From assembly GCA_050952125.1 (NCBI GenBank), contig JBMNKK010000001.1, forward strand, positions 404,945 through 468,944: a DNA stretch of 64,000 nt, read 5' to 3'. The position numbers were made by a program, and so were the translations under genes. The notes beneath the pieces were generated by a model. It saw only the letters and a program-made list of their open reading frames with translations, was not told the DNA's origin and ran no database searches. This stretch comes from UBA3951 sp050952125 (GTDB lineage: Bacteria; Bacillota; Sulfobacillia; Fermentithermobacillales; Fermentithermobacillaceae). Positions 7,931 to 17,292 of the stretch are shown here, piece after piece. Position 1 is the first letter of the stretch. Each line of letters opens with the position of its first letter.

Positions 7931-9343
7931 ATAGTCTCAAACAGGGCTTCTCGTGAAAGTACCGAACGTCTTGAACCGACTACGAAAGAGATCAGGCGCA
8001 CGATACTGAACCTCGTGTGGCCCGCCACGGTGGAGAGCGTCCTCCAGATGGGTGTCGGGCTGGTCAACACGGGAATGGTGGGGCATCTCTCCGCAATGGC
8101 GATTGGGGCGGTGGGACTCACCAACCGGGCAATCCAGGTGGCGTGGGCCCTGTTCCAGGCGGTCTCCACCGGAGCCACCGTCTTGGTCGCCCAGGCAGTC
8201 GGCGCCGGAAACCGCGAGCGGGCCCGGACGATTGCAGCCCAAGCGCTGCTCTTTGGCTCGATCAGTGTGACTTTACTTGCAGTTTTCTTTGCTGCCTACG
8301 GCTCTCACGTGCTCTCTATCTTCAGGCCGGATCCGTCTCTCTTGGCTTCGGCAACAGGTTACCTCAGGATCATCGTGATAGGTATGCCGGCGGTAGGGAT
8401 CATGACCGCCTGCGGGGCAACGCTGCGCGGAGCGGGAAACACGCGCACCCCGATGGTCATTGCCGTCATCGTGAACCTAATCAACGTAGCGGGCAACGGG
8501 ACGCTCATATACGGAAAACTCGGGTTCCCTGCAATGGGCATCACGGGTTCTGCGATCGCCACGGTCACCGCTCAGTGGATAGGCGCGATGCTGGCCCTCA
8601 TTGCCTTGACAGGACGAAACTCAGCGTTGGGTCTGTCTTGGAGGGGGCCATGGGCGTTCGCCAGACGTGAACTAGGCCAGATGCTGGAGATCGGGCTTCC
8701 TGCCACGGGCGAATCACTTTTCTGGCAGGCAGCCGCAGTGATCTTGACGCTATATATTACCGGGTTCGGCACGGAAGCGCTTGCGGCACACCAACTGGGG
8801 CTACAAGCGGAATCTCTTTCGTACATGCCGACGGCTGGATTCGGCATCGCGGCCACCGCCCTCGTTGGGCAGGCGATAGGAGCCAGAAACCCGCACCTTG
8901 CGAAAAGAGCGTCGAGAGAACTCGGCATCTTGGCTTCCGCCATCACCGCGTTCACGGCCGGGCTCTTGTTTTTCTTCCCAAGACAGATCTTGGCCCTTCT
9001 CACCAACGACTCTCAGGTCATAGCTCTCGGTGCAATATACCTACGTTTGATGGCGACAGCCCAGATCCCCCAGCAGCTGGGCGGAGTCTTCACAGGTGCG
9101 CTTCGCGGAAGCGGCGATACGAGAACTCCCATGTTCATCGCTGCCCTCGGCCTTTGGGGTGTCAGGCTGCCCCTCGCGTATATCCTCGCCTTCCCGCTCA
9201 AGATGGGGATCGCGGGTGTCTGGACCGGCATGACAGTGGACTTGTTTGTGAGATTCACGCTCACAACAGTGAGATACAGTAGGATTCCTTGGGTGAGCGG
9301 CAAACCTGTAGAGACAACAAGCTTGACCGCAGAGAGTAACTAG
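7931..9343 (+). CDS. MATE family multidrug/sodium antiporter
   Basis: About 470 residues with twelve hydrophobic segments of the MATE/NorM fold. The duplicated family motifs VNTGMVGHLSAMAIGAVGL and ALRGSGDTRTPM/LRGAGNTRTPM are visible. The first standard start is GTG 8015, but the codons before it read TTKEIRRTILNL and run straight into the first membrane segment, as in other MATE proteins. The frame is open only back to 7907 and has no ATG, GTG or TTG there. An ATA at 7931 sits 6 nt behind GGGAGGAG (7917-7924), so I take it as the likely start; a shifted base upstream is the alternative. lysE-type gene follows 15 nt later. Confidence 0.85.
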   Translation: MVSNRASRESTERLEPTTKEIRRTILNLVWPATVESVLQMGVGLVNTGMVGHLSAMAIGAVGLTNRAIQVAWALFQAVSTGATVLVAQAVGAGNRERARTIAAQALLFGSISVTLLAVFFAAYGSHVLSIFRPDPSLLASATGYLRIIVIGMPAVGIMTACGATLRGAGNTRTPMVIAVIVNLINVAGNGTLIYGKLGFPAMGITGSAIATVTAQWIGAMLALIALTGRNSALGLSWRGPWAFARRELGQMLEIGLPATGESLFWQAAAVILTLYITGFGTEALAAHQLGLQAESLSYMPTAGFGIAATALVGQAIGARNPHLAKRASRELGILASAITAFTAGLLFFFPRQILALLTNDSQVIALGAIYLRLMATAQIPQQLGGVFTGALRGSGDTRTPMFIAALGLWGVRLPLAYILAFPLKMGIAGVWTGMTVDLFVRFTLTTVRYSRIPWVSGKPVETTSLTAESN

Positions 9344-9358
9344 AAAGGAGGCGCACAC

Positions 9359-10102
9359 GTGGGCTTAATTGGGCTGCTTACAACCGCTTTCGTTATCGGT
9401 CTCTCCGGAGCAATGGGACCCGGCAGCCTCCTGGTTGTAGTGGTCACCGAAACGTTCAGGCGGGGCTTCTGGGCGGGTCCCGCAGCTATAGCAGGGCACG
9501 CCGCCGTCGAGGTCGCGATGATATTCCTCCTGAACTTAGGATTGGGCAAGGTTCTTGCATACGAGAAGGTGCTGGGCGCCATCGGCCTTATAGGCGGCGT
9601 GATGCTCTTCTACTTTGGATACGGCACTCTTAAGACGGCCAAGGTAGCCACGTTGGCCCTGGGGACGCAAGAAGGCACGTCCAGCGGCTCGCCTCCGGAG
9701 AACGGAGCCGCATCCGAACCGGCAGGTATGAGACCTCGGGACGCATCTGAGCGGCGGGACGATTTTCGCGCCGGGCTCCGGACAAAGGGCTTCGCCGGCA
9801 CCGCGGTTGCGGGCATGGCGGCCAGCATATCGAACCCGTATTGGATTATCTGGTGGGCAACCGTCGGCGCAGCGTACGTGGCTACTTCCGCAGGGTACGG
9901 TGTCGCCGGTCCGGCGACATTCTTCGTAGGGCACATTGCAGCCGACTTGGCATGGTACTCTCTGGTCTCGTTCGCTATAGCGACCGGCACACGATTCTTC
10001 AACGACAGAGTCTACCGCGGCATCCTTTACGTCTGCGGCAGCTTCCTGTTCCTGTTTGGAGCCTACTTCCTCAGGCTCGGGGTATCCAACTTACTGAGGT
10101 AA
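9359..10102 (+). CDS. LysE/RhtB family amino-acid exporter
   Basis: 247 residues, about six transmembrane segments, starting MGLIGLLTTAFVIGLSGAMGPGSLLVVVV with the family's GPG turn, and ISNPYWIIWWATVGAAY in the second half. A charged loop of about 50 residues (ALGTQEGTSSGS through DDFRAGLRTKG) separates the halves and is longer than usual. GTG start behind AAAGGAGG. It lies 15 nt after the MATE gene, so both exporters are probably one transcript. Likely exports an amino acid or related small molecule; substrate unknown. Confidence 0.88.
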   Translation: MGLIGLLTTAFVIGLSGAMGPGSLLVVVVTETFRRGFWAGPAAIAGHAAVEVAMIFLLNLGLGKVLAYEKVLGAIGLIGGVMLFYFGYGTLKTAKVATLALGTQEGTSSGSPPENGAASEPAGMRPRDASERRDDFRAGLRTKGFAGTAVAGMAASISNPYWIIWWATVGAAYVATSAGYGVAGPATFFVGHIAADLAWYSLVSFAIATGTRFFNDRVYRGILYVCGSFLFLFGAYFLRLGVSNLLR

Positions 10103-10134
10103 CCCATTTAAGACAATGTGCACCGAAAACATTC

Positions 10135-10156
10135 GAGGGGGGCAACAGCCCCCCTC
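10135..10156. terminator. Convergent terminator hairpin
   Basis: GAGGGGGGC-AACA-GCCCCCCTC is a perfect 9-bp stem between the lysE-type gene (+) and gerW (-). On the minus strand GAATGTTTTC follows, a modest T-run. Probably serves both directions. Confidence 0.65.
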
Positions 10157-10165
10157 TCCCGATCC

Positions 10166-10540
10166 TTACTCCGACTCCTTGGCCGGCTCGCCGTCTTTCT
10201 TACCCTTTCCAATCTTGATCTTGGATAGGGCCTCGGGCAGCATTGAGGCGATCTTGTCCAGGACTCCCTTACCTCCTAGCGGGAACACCTGAACATCGCT
10301 TCCCTTAACAGCGATCATGGCGATCGGCCTCAGCGACACGCCGGCTCCGGCGCCTCCGCCTGTCCCGGAACTCTCAGTCTGTTTACCCTCTCCGCCACCT
10401 GAACCGTAACCGAACGAAGCCACCTGAATGGGCACCAGCGTCACTTCTCCGATGACTATGGGGTCTCCGACAACTGTCTTGGTTGTAACAAACTTCTCGA
10501 GAGTCGAAACCGTCAGGCCGAGCATCTCTTGCAGATCCAT
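10166..10540 (-). CDS. gerW: GerW/YtfJ family sporulation protein
   Basis: 124 residues starting MDLQEMLGLTVSTLEKFVTT, then VVGDPIVIGEVTLVPIQVASFGYGSGGGEG, a Gly/Ser-rich loop, and RPIAMIAVKGSDVQVFPL. This is the YtfJ/GerW pattern; in Bacillus the protein is made in the forespore and is needed for germination with L-alanine. It directly follows the DUF2953 gene (21-nt gap), the same ytfI-ytfJ pairing as in Bacillus. Its presence supports a spore-forming host. Confidence 0.9.
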   Translation of the reverse strand: MDLQEMLGLTVSTLEKFVTTKTVVGDPIVIGEVTLVPIQVASFGYGSGGGEGKQTESSGTGGGAGAGVSLRPIAMIAVKGSDVQVFPLGGKGVLDKIASMLPEALSKIKIGKGKKDGEPAKESE

Positions 10541-10561
10541 TCTTCTACCTCCCTACATCTT

Positions 10562-11452
10562 TTACCCGGTTGTATGCGCCCCGAGTACAGGCGCTTTCTT
10601 TGACTCCCCCGCGCGTCTCTTCCGCCACAGCGGCCGAATGTCGCGCGACAGGAGGAATCTCCCAGCGATCCAAACTATCTGCGCCCCTACCACCTTGATG
10701 CTGCCGTCTACCTCAACCGCCGCCACGTCATCCGCAAAATCGGGCACAAAGGTCAGCCACCGCTCCCCGGTCGCGCCCGACCAGGTCACGAAAGCGGCAT
10801 ACACCATCCCGGTTACTGAGGGATCGGGAAGCCCTAGACGTGCGCGGACATGCCCGCTGAAATGCAGCGACCGGAAGAGATCCTTTGCTGCAGCCAGGAA
10901 CCGCTGTCGAACTGGTGGCGCCAACCAAGCCTTGGACTCAGCGAGCCTAACCCGCCTGCGCCTGCTGGACCTGCTCTGTCTGTCCAGCGCGTCCTTCTTC
11001 CCTCTAGCTTTCATGATTCGGTCGAGCAGCCCATTGTTGTGCCGGCCTCTGTGCACCGCGTCCTCTTGCCTTGACTCGGGCGGGCGAGACGGATCCGGTT
11101 GCTTACTGGCACCTTTTCGCCCCCGGGGAGCTTTGACCGGCAATCCGAACGTTACCATCCGAAAACCGGTTTCCGTGGAGTAGTCCACTCCCAGGGCACC
11201 ACCCAGACACCTTAAGGCCGTTTGCCCTGCCAAAGCCAAAGTCACCGGCGTATCGCTGCACGGCTGGCCCCCAATCCCGATGGCGCCCTCGCCCTCGAGG
11301 AACTCCTCAAAGTCACCGTCCAGCCTTACGCCGCCCGATACTCTTACCCTTATCGGCAGGATGAGGAATGCCAAACCCAGGACAGCCGCCACGGCGGCGA
11401 GCCCCAACAGGATTTTTGCTAGAAAGAACAGCACTGCAACGAGAACCGCCAT
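10562..11452 (-). CDS. DUF2953 (YtfI-like) membrane protein
   Basis: About 296 residues: one N-terminal hydrophobic stretch (VLVAVLFFLAKILLGLAAVA through LAFLILPIRVRVSGGVRL), a basic low-complexity middle (GRKGASKQPDPSRPPESRQE, RSSRRRRVRL), and the DUF2953 C-terminal part RARLGLPDPSVTGMVYAAF with FADDVAAVEVDGSIKVVGAQIVW. ATG 11452 has GGGGATGG upstream; a TTG at 11491 would add 13 residues. Partner of the gerW gene downstream; in Bacillus the homologous gene is in the forespore regulon. Biochemical role unknown. Confidence 0.85.
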   Translation of the reverse strand: MAVLVAVLFFLAKILLGLAAVAAVLGLAFLILPIRVRVSGGVRLDGDFEEFLEGEGAIGIGGQPCSDTPVTLALAGQTALRCLGGALGVDYSTETGFRMVTFGLPVKAPRGRKGASKQPDPSRPPESRQEDAVHRGRHNNGLLDRIMKARGKKDALDRQSRSSRRRRVRLAESKAWLAPPVRQRFLAAAKDLFRSLHFSGHVRARLGLPDPSVTGMVYAAFVTWSGATGERWLTFVPDFADDVAAVEVDGSIKVVGAQIVWIAGRFLLSRDIRPLWRKRRAGESKKAPVLGAHTTG

Positions 11453-11583
11453 CAGAGAGCCATCCCCAATCCCGCCAGTCAGTCGGAGCAAAGCATCAAG
11501 ACCACACTCTTGACGTCTCCAGTTAACTAATACAGTTCATCGACGAAAAGGTTTCAGCTAGACAGTCGATTGAAAGAGAAAGA

Positions 11584-11607
11584 CCCTCGGACACGGAACA
11601 CCGAGGG
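11584..11607 (-). terminator. Terminator of the M20 dipeptidase gene
   Basis: CCCTCGG...CCGAGGG stem, followed on the minus strand by TCTTTCTCTTTC. About 25 nt past the M20 stop. Confidence 0.75.
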
Positions 11608-11629
11608 CCTAACGAAAAGGTTCCAGGGT

Positions 11630-12973
11630 CTACTTGCCTAACACTCCGGCAAGCTCTTTCAGGAGCATCGGCAGCCCGTTCACCAGCCTGTCGAACTCCT
11701 CGACTCTGTAGAACTCGTTCGGACCGTGTACGTTCTCATCCGGGCTGGATGTCGCGAAGAACACCAGATAGGTTCCTAAGATGTCCAAGAACGCTCTGGC
11801 TATCGGCAGCGTGCCGCCCAAGCGAACGGTAACGGGGTCGCGCCCGTACATCTCCTTCAATACTTTGGACATAACGGGCAACACAGGGTTATCGGAAGGC
11901 ACCACGTACGGCCGGGAGTTGCCCGGAAAAGCCGTCACGGTAGCGCGGACGCCCTTCGGAACGTGCTTCTCGACATGCTTCTTTAGCAGCTCGACGATCT
12001 GGTCGGGCTCTTGATTGGCCACCAGCCTGCAGGTTATCTTGCATGAGGCTTTGGCGGGGATGATGGTCTTGATACCTTCTCCCTGAAAACCGCCCCAGAT
12101 GCCGACCACATCCAGCGTGGGCCTGGCCCACAGCCGCTCGGCAACCGTGAATCCCGGCTCACCGAACAGCTCAGGTACTCCTGCGCGATCGGCAACTTCC
12201 TTCTCATCGAAAGGAGTCCTCAGAAGGGCTTCACGCTCATCTGGCGTGAGCTCTACTACGCTGTCGTAGAATCCGTCCACGAGGACCTTGCCGTCTTCTG
12301 ACTTCATGCTCGCGATTATCTGAGATAGGGCTATAAGCGGGTTGTTGACGGCTCCACCTGCCCCGCCTGAATGGAGGTCCTGCTTTGGTCCCTTAACCTC
12401 GATCTCAACACCGCATAGGCCCCGCGAACCGGTCGTTATGGATGGAATCTCGCGCGAGTACATGCCGCCGTCTACTGAAACCACCAGGTCGCACTGGAAG
12501 AGTTCCTTCTGCGCGGCCAAGAGTTCCTTTAGGCTGGGGCTCCCTACCTCTTCCTCGCCCTCGAACAAGAACTTGACGTTCACGGGGAGCCCATCGCCGT
12601 TAAGGGCCCGCTCCGTAGCCACTATTGCCGGGAACACTCCGCCTTTATTGTCTGCAGCTCCCCGCGCGTAGATCTTGCCGTCTCTCACCTCCGGCTTAAA
12701 AGGCTCCGAGGTCCATTCGTCCAGCGGATCCGCGGGCTGGGTATCGTAATGTCCGTAGATAAGCACAGTCGGAGCGCCGGGGTCTCTAGAATCGGCGCGC
12801 CCGTAGACAACGGGATGTCCCTTCGTCGGGATAATCTGCACGTCTTTGATTCCGGCCCTCTCCATCCGGTCTTTCAGCCACCGGGCCGCTTTCAAGATAT
12901 CTTCCTTGTGCTCAGGCAGCGCGCTGACGCTGGGGATCGACAGAAACTCCAGGAACTCTTCTATGTAGCCCAT
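11630..12973 (-). CDS. M20 family dipeptidase/metallopeptidase
   Basis: 447 residues, the size of PepV/carnosinase-type dipeptidases. The di-zinc site is visible: GHYDTQPADP (His and Asp), RGAADNKGG (bridging Asp), EGEEEVGSP (catalytic Glu and ligand), SVDGGMYSREIP (Asp) and NVHGPNEF (final His). The dimerisation or lid domain lies in the middle (about 185-300). ATG start behind GGAGAGAGAGGAT. A single-gene unit with its own terminator. Predicted cytoplasmic cleavage of dipeptides brought in by an Opp-type system such as the one at 32.8-38.8 kb. Confidence 0.92.
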   Translation of the reverse strand: MGYIEEFLEFLSIPSVSALPEHKEDILKAARWLKDRMERAGIKDVQIIPTKGHPVVYGRADSRDPGAPTVLIYGHYDTQPADPLDEWTSEPFKPEVRDGKIYARGAADNKGGVFPAIVATERALNGDGLPVNVKFLFEGEEEVGSPSLKELLAAQKELFQCDLVVSVDGGMYSREIPSITTGSRGLCGVEIEVKGPKQDLHSGGAGGAVNNPLIALSQIIASMKSEDGKVLVDGFYDSVVELTPDEREALLRTPFDEKEVADRAGVPELFGEPGFTVAERLWARPTLDVVGIWGGFQGEGIKTIIPAKASCKITCRLVANQEPDQIVELLKKHVEKHVPKGVRATVTAFPGNSRPYVVPSDNPVLPVMSKVLKEMYGRDPVTVRLGGTLPIARAFLDILGTYLVFFATSSPDENVHGPNEFYRVEEFDRLVNGLPMLLKELAGVLGK

Positions 12974-13180
12974 ATCCTCTCTCTCCTTTCACGTCCCTTT
13001 ACTCATGTTGCTACCAATATACCATCCTGAACGGGAAACCTAAGCAGGAATGCCGATCGAACGGTAGCGAAGAGTAGCTTGCGGCATCGATCATGCAACG
13101 CAGCCGGTAAGCGTTGGCCGCCCCGGGTGGCGGCGACAACGCAAAGCCGGCGTATTCCGGGTAAAGGAAGTGGCTGCAAG

Positions 13181-13843
13181 TTGGACGCGGTACTATTTGA
13201 CCTTGACGGCACCCTGATCGACACAACAAACGCCATATTGCAGAGCCTCCGGCACACGGTATGGTATTTCACCGGAGAAAAGCGAGATCTGGACGGGTTC
13301 CGAAAGTATCTGGGCATAACGCTGGACGACGCTATGCGCGAGTTGGTGCCTTCAGACCCGGACGCCGCCCGGGAGATCTACGTTGAGCACAACCTCGCTA
13401 GACATGAAGAGCTCGTGAAAGCCTTCCCGGGCGCGGAATCTACTCTAAAGACACTCCGGAAAAGCGCCGTGAGGACTGCAATAGTCACATCCAAGAGGCG
13501 GAACTCCGCTGCGGTGGGGCTAAGGATCACCGGCCTCGAGGGGCTCTTTGACGCTGAAGTCTACTATGATGATACGGAGCGGCACAAGCCGGACCCTGAA
13601 CCCATTCTGAGGGCGCTGGATCTCCTCGGGATCACCGAGGGCAAGGTGCTTATGGTGGGTGACAGCATCTACGACGTAAGGGCAGCTAAGAACGCGCAAC
13701 TTGTGCTTGATAGCATAGAGATCAAGTCAGTGGGAGCGGCCTATGGGCCGTCGGGCCGCGAGATTCTCTCGCGAGAGCTTCCTGATTTCCTAATCGCTGA
13801 CCTCGCCGAGATCCTAACCATCTCCGGCATATCGGCAGGCTGA
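13181..13843 (+). CDS. HAD-superfamily phosphatase (phosphoglycolate phosphatase/PpaX-like)
   Basis: 220 residues. HAD motif I DAVLFDLDGTLIDT at the very start, motif II TAIVTSKRR, motif III lysine in HKPDPEP, and motif IV VMVGDSIYDVRAAK. The cap domain is helical (subclass I). TTG at 13181 is taken as the start, 10 nt after AAAGGAAG, because it places motif I at residue 2; upstream in-frame codons are arginine-rich and unlike the family. Could be a pyrophosphatase (PpaX) or a phosphoglycolate or sugar phosphatase; the sequence does not decide. Confidence 0.88.
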   Translation: MDAVLFDLDGTLIDTTNAILQSLRHTVWYFTGEKRDLDGFRKYLGITLDDAMRELVPSDPDAAREIYVEHNLARHEELVKAFPGAESTLKTLRKSAVRTAIVTSKRRNSAAVGLRITGLEGLFDAEVYYDDTERHKPDPEPILRALDLLGITEGKVLMVGDSIYDVRAAKNAQLVLDSIEIKSVGAAYGPSGREILSRELPDFLIADLAEILTISGISAG

Positions 13844-13914
13844 ACGCTGGACAACATCGAGCTCATGCCGGACGGGGCCCTCCTCTATCGGACGGAACCC
13901 GGTCCGGCAAGCCG

Positions 13915-14910
13915 CTAATCAAAGGTAATGGACCCGCTCACGGTCTCAACATCAATGTCGGTCGAGCCGTTCCCAATGTTGCCTGAGGCCTCGCTGCGTC
14001 CGGGCGACTGCTTTACAGGTACGTTGCCGTCAATGGATCCGCTAACGCTTATCGCATGTACGGAACCACCTGTACCGTCAGGCACTTTGATGCGAACCGA
14101 CCCGCTAACGCTGTTGACGGACATCTCCTCCATCTGAGGGCCGAGAGAACCGTCAAAACCGCCCGACACAACGTTTGCTCTCACCCGGGATGGGCTGCCG
14201 TCAACCTCAACGCTGCCGGAAACATTGTTGAGATCCAAGCGGCCGGTCACACCTGAGATATCGATCCTTCCGGACACCGTCTCGATGTCAAGATCAGCGC
14301 TCTCAGGCACCGTAAGTACGAAGGACGGCGCGTAGCTGACCTCTCTCGGAACGCTGTCCGGCCTCACAACTTCAAGGTAGAGCGTCTTGCCGGAATACCG
14401 AGGAACCACCTTGATATCTTCCGCATACCTCTCTGCCTCTGCAACGGTACGGCCCCTCACCGTGATAGTAGCAGTGCCGGTTACCGAATCGACGGGCGCT
14501 CCGTTCACAATAACGTCACCGATAGCGCGCACATCGAGCTCAGTTACCCCGGTTCCGAAAGCCTCGTTTATTTCGATCTCGTAGGTGTGCCCTTGTCTGG
14601 CAGTTATGCCCCAGTTGCCGTAATCGCTTATTTGGATATACCGGCTCCATCTAGACCCTGTACCGTAAAACACTCCCGCACCGATAGCGAGGATAATCAG
14701 AAAGACGGCTCCGCCGCTTAAATAGGCGCTTACTTCGGGGTTGCGAGAGACGGCTATATACTCTAATCCTAAGAGCACGATGGCAAGAGGCCACCACTTG
14801 AGCAGCAGTTCCCTCATCTCCGATGTGCCCCCGTAGATATCGGAGGCCAGCGCCAAGCCTAGCACTACCAGAACTACTCCGAGGGTAAGTTTACCGACCG
14901 CCCTACGCAT
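13915..14910 (-). CDS. DUF4097-type beta-helix protein with membrane N-terminus
   Basis: 331 residues from ATG 14910, which has AAGGAG 10 nt upstream. Three to four N-terminal hydrophobic segments (LTLGVVLVVLGLALASD, WWPLAIVLLGLEYIAV, LSGGAVFLIILAIGAGVFYG) resemble the LiaF/LiaI-type membrane module. The C-terminal half is a DUF4097 repeat: DIETVSGRIDISGVTGRLDL, NNVSGSVEVDGS, NVVSGGFDGSLG, VNSVSGSVRIKV, ISVSGSIDG, DVETVSGSITFD. Such proteins are membrane-stress associated (Lia-like) or putative adhesins. Divergent from the prolyl oligopeptidase gene; no two-component genes are nearby. Confidence 0.82.
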   Translation of the reverse strand: MRRAVGKLTLGVVLVVLGLALASDIYGGTSEMRELLLKWWPLAIVLLGLEYIAVSRNPEVSAYLSGGAVFLIILAIGAGVFYGTGSRWSRYIQISDYGNWGITARQGHTYEIEINEAFGTGVTELDVRAIGDVIVNGAPVDSVTGTATITVRGRTVAEAERYAEDIKVVPRYSGKTLYLEVVRPDSVPREVSYAPSFVLTVPESADLDIETVSGRIDISGVTGRLDLNNVSGSVEVDGSPSRVRANVVSGGFDGSLGPQMEEMSVNSVSGSVRIKVPDGTGGSVHAISVSGSIDGNVPVKQSPGRSEASGNIGNGSTDIDVETVSGSITFD

Positions 14911-15024
14911 TTCGCTCACTCTCCTTACATCGCACCGTGCCATAATACGCTTGCCGTCCGGAAGGGTAACGCAGTTCGTGGCACGAAATGAAACGTCGAG
15001 ACGCCCAAGCAAGGAGGTACCCCA

Positions 15025-17136
15025 GTGCGCCTGAAGCCCTTCCCCGTCCGAGTTCCCGAGCCGCCCGAAACGCCGGTTCGGAAAGTTTCGGACACCGTTC
15101 ACGGAGTGACCATTGAAGACCCCTACCGCTGGCTTGAAGACGGCACGAGTCCCGAGACTCTCGAGTGGACCGAAGCTCAGAACAAGAGAACCGAAGAAAC
15201 TCTTAGCCAAGTTGAGGGACGAGACATTCTGGAGAAGGACCTGACACGAGGACTATCCCAAGAGTTGGTAGGCTCGCCAATCGTACGCGGCCGCAGGCTC
15301 TTCTACATAAAGAGGACGGAAGGCAAGAACCAACCCGTGCTATGTGTACGGGAGCTCTCGGGAGGCTCTCCGGAACGAGTCATCCTGGACCCGAATAAGG
15401 CCAGCGCCAAGGGGATTGTGGCTTTGGACTGGTGGTATCCCTCAAACGACGGCAGTATGGTGGCCTACGGCTTCTCCGAACGGGGAGATGAGTGGAGCAT
15501 CCTCCACATTCTCGATGTGGACTCAGGCGAGACGCTGCCCGAACGCATAGAGCGAACGCGAGGGGCAGGCGTGACTTGGGACGCCGACGGCAAGGGGTTC
15601 TACTACAGCCGCTACCCGAAGCCCGGCGAATTACCTGCCGGAGAGGAATTCTACAACCGGCACCTATACCACCACACCCTGGGCCGGAATCCCGACGAGG
15701 ACCCGAAGATATTCGGCGAGGGCAGACCGAGAGAAGAGATGTTCAGCACTTCTCTTTCGGCGGACAGCAGGTATCTGGTCCTCACAATCAGCCATGGGTG
15801 GAACAGCACCGACATCCTCGTAAGAGAGGCTTCTCAGGTGACAGCCTCGTTCACGCCGGTTGTTCAGGGAATTGACGCGCTCTTCCTGGGCCGGATGCAC
15901 AACAGCACTCTCTACATGTTGACGAACTACAAGGCCTCCAAGTACAGGGTGGTTGCAGTCGATCCGTCGAGCCCCGGCGAAGAATCGTGGCGCGAAGTCA
16001 TCCCCGAAGACGACGAGATGACCCTCACTGGTTTTCGCATATCCTGCGACCACCTGGTTGTATCGGCAATGAAAGACGCGTCGTCGCGCCTACTCGTGTG
16101 CGCTCTCGACGGCTCCGGTATGCGGGAGGTCCCGCTGCCCACCATCGGCACGATAGGCAGCATTAGCGCCCAGCCTGAAAGCCCCGAGGTCTTCTTCGAG
16201 TTTCAGTCTTTCACCTTGGCGCCGGCAATCTACCGGTTCTACATCGACGGCTCCGGGAGTCCGGAACTCGTGCTTAGGAGCGCCCAGGCCCTAGACCCGT
16301 CTGCAGTAGAGACAAAGCAGGTCTTCTACACGTCCAAGGACGGCACGCGCATCCCTATGTTCATCTTGTACCGGAAGGGCCTCCTTGACGGCAAAGGGCG
16401 GGAGAAGCGACACCCAACCGTGCTCACGGGGTACGGCGGCTTCAATGCGGCCAAGGTGCCCGCCTATTCAGTTCCCATTCTGCCATGGATACTAAGCGGC
16501 GGCATCTACGCTTCGGCCAACCTGCGGGGAGGAAACGAATACGGCGAAGCATGGCACCGGGCAGGCATGCGAGAAAACAAGCAGAACGTGTTCGACGATT
16601 TCATTGCGGCTGCTGAGTACCTCATTAGCGAAGGCTATACCGATAGGGAACACTTAGGCATCTGGGGACGGAGCAACGGCGGCCTCTTAGTGGGCGGCGC
16701 AATGACCCAGCGTCCCGACCTTTTCAAGGCAGTCGCGTGCGGAGTACCTCTCCTAGACATGGTGAGATACCACAAATTCCTCATCGCTTACATCTGGGCC
16801 TCGGAGTACGGAGACCCCGATGACCCGGAAGCGTTCCGCTGGCTGTATGAGTACTCTCCCTATCACAAGGTGCGGGAGAACACCGAATATCCCGCGGTTT
16901 TCTTCTACACGGCCGCTTCTGATTCCCGAGTGGACCCTATGCACGCCAGGAAAATGACGGCAAGACTGCAGGCGGTGCAGAAAGTCAACGGAACAGACAA
17001 CCCGGTTCTCCTGGTTGTGGAGAGTGATGCGGGGCACGGAGCGGGGAAACCCCTATACAAGGTGGTTCGGGAACAAGCCGATATGTGGGCGTTCCTGGCA
17101 TGGCAGCTGGGACTCACCATCAGAGGGATGGGCTGA
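15025..17136 (+). CDS. Prolyl oligopeptidase (S9A family)
   Basis: 703 residues, typical of prolyl oligopeptidase. An N-terminal beta-propeller part (VHGVTIEDPYRWLEDGTSPE through about residue 410) is followed by an alpha/beta-hydrolase with catalytic Ser in GIWGRSNGGLLVG, Asp in AASDSRVDPMHA and His in DAGHGAGKP. The oxyanion and binding motifs LTGYGGFNAAKVP and RGGNEYGEAWHRAG are also typical. GTG start 6 nt after AAGGAGGTA. No signal peptide, so it probably acts in the cytoplasm on short proline-containing peptides. Followed by its own terminator. Confidence 0.95.
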   Translation: MRLKPFPVRVPEPPETPVRKVSDTVHGVTIEDPYRWLEDGTSPETLEWTEAQNKRTEETLSQVEGRDILEKDLTRGLSQELVGSPIVRGRRLFYIKRTEGKNQPVLCVRELSGGSPERVILDPNKASAKGIVALDWWYPSNDGSMVAYGFSERGDEWSILHILDVDSGETLPERIERTRGAGVTWDADGKGFYYSRYPKPGELPAGEEFYNRHLYHHTLGRNPDEDPKIFGEGRPREEMFSTSLSADSRYLVLTISHGWNSTDILVREASQVTASFTPVVQGIDALFLGRMHNSTLYMLTNYKASKYRVVAVDPSSPGEESWREVIPEDDEMTLTGFRISCDHLVVSAMKDASSRLLVCALDGSGMREVPLPTIGTIGSISAQPESPEVFFEFQSFTLAPAIYRFYIDGSGSPELVLRSAQALDPSAVETKQVFYTSKDGTRIPMFILYRKGLLDGKGREKRHPTVLTGYGGFNAAKVPAYSVPILPWILSGGIYASANLRGGNEYGEAWHRAGMRENKQNVFDDFIAAAEYLISEGYTDREHLGIWGRSNGGLLVGGAMTQRPDLFKAVACGVPLLDMVRYHKFLIAYIWASEYGDPDDPEAFRWLYEYSPYHKVRENTEYPAVFFYTAASDSRVDPMHARKMTARLQAVQKVNGTDNPVLLVVESDAGHGAGKPLYKVVREQADMWAFLAWQLGLTIRGMG

Positions 17137-17163
17137 CCGGTGGGCGACCATGATTTCGACAGC

Positions 17164-17187
17164 CGGGGGCGCGGATTCGCGCCCCCG
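17164..17187 (+). terminator. Terminator after prolyl oligopeptidase
   Basis: CGGGGGCGCG-GATT-CGCGCCCCCG, a perfect 10-bp stem followed by CTTGTTGTTTT. Confidence 0.88.
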
Positions 17188-17292
17188 CTTGTTGTTTTGG
17201 GACGGATCCGAAAGCGGGCTTCGCTCCTACTGCGCGGATAATGCGGATATACTTTACCAGGAATGCAAGGGACCAATAAGGAGAGTGTTCGG

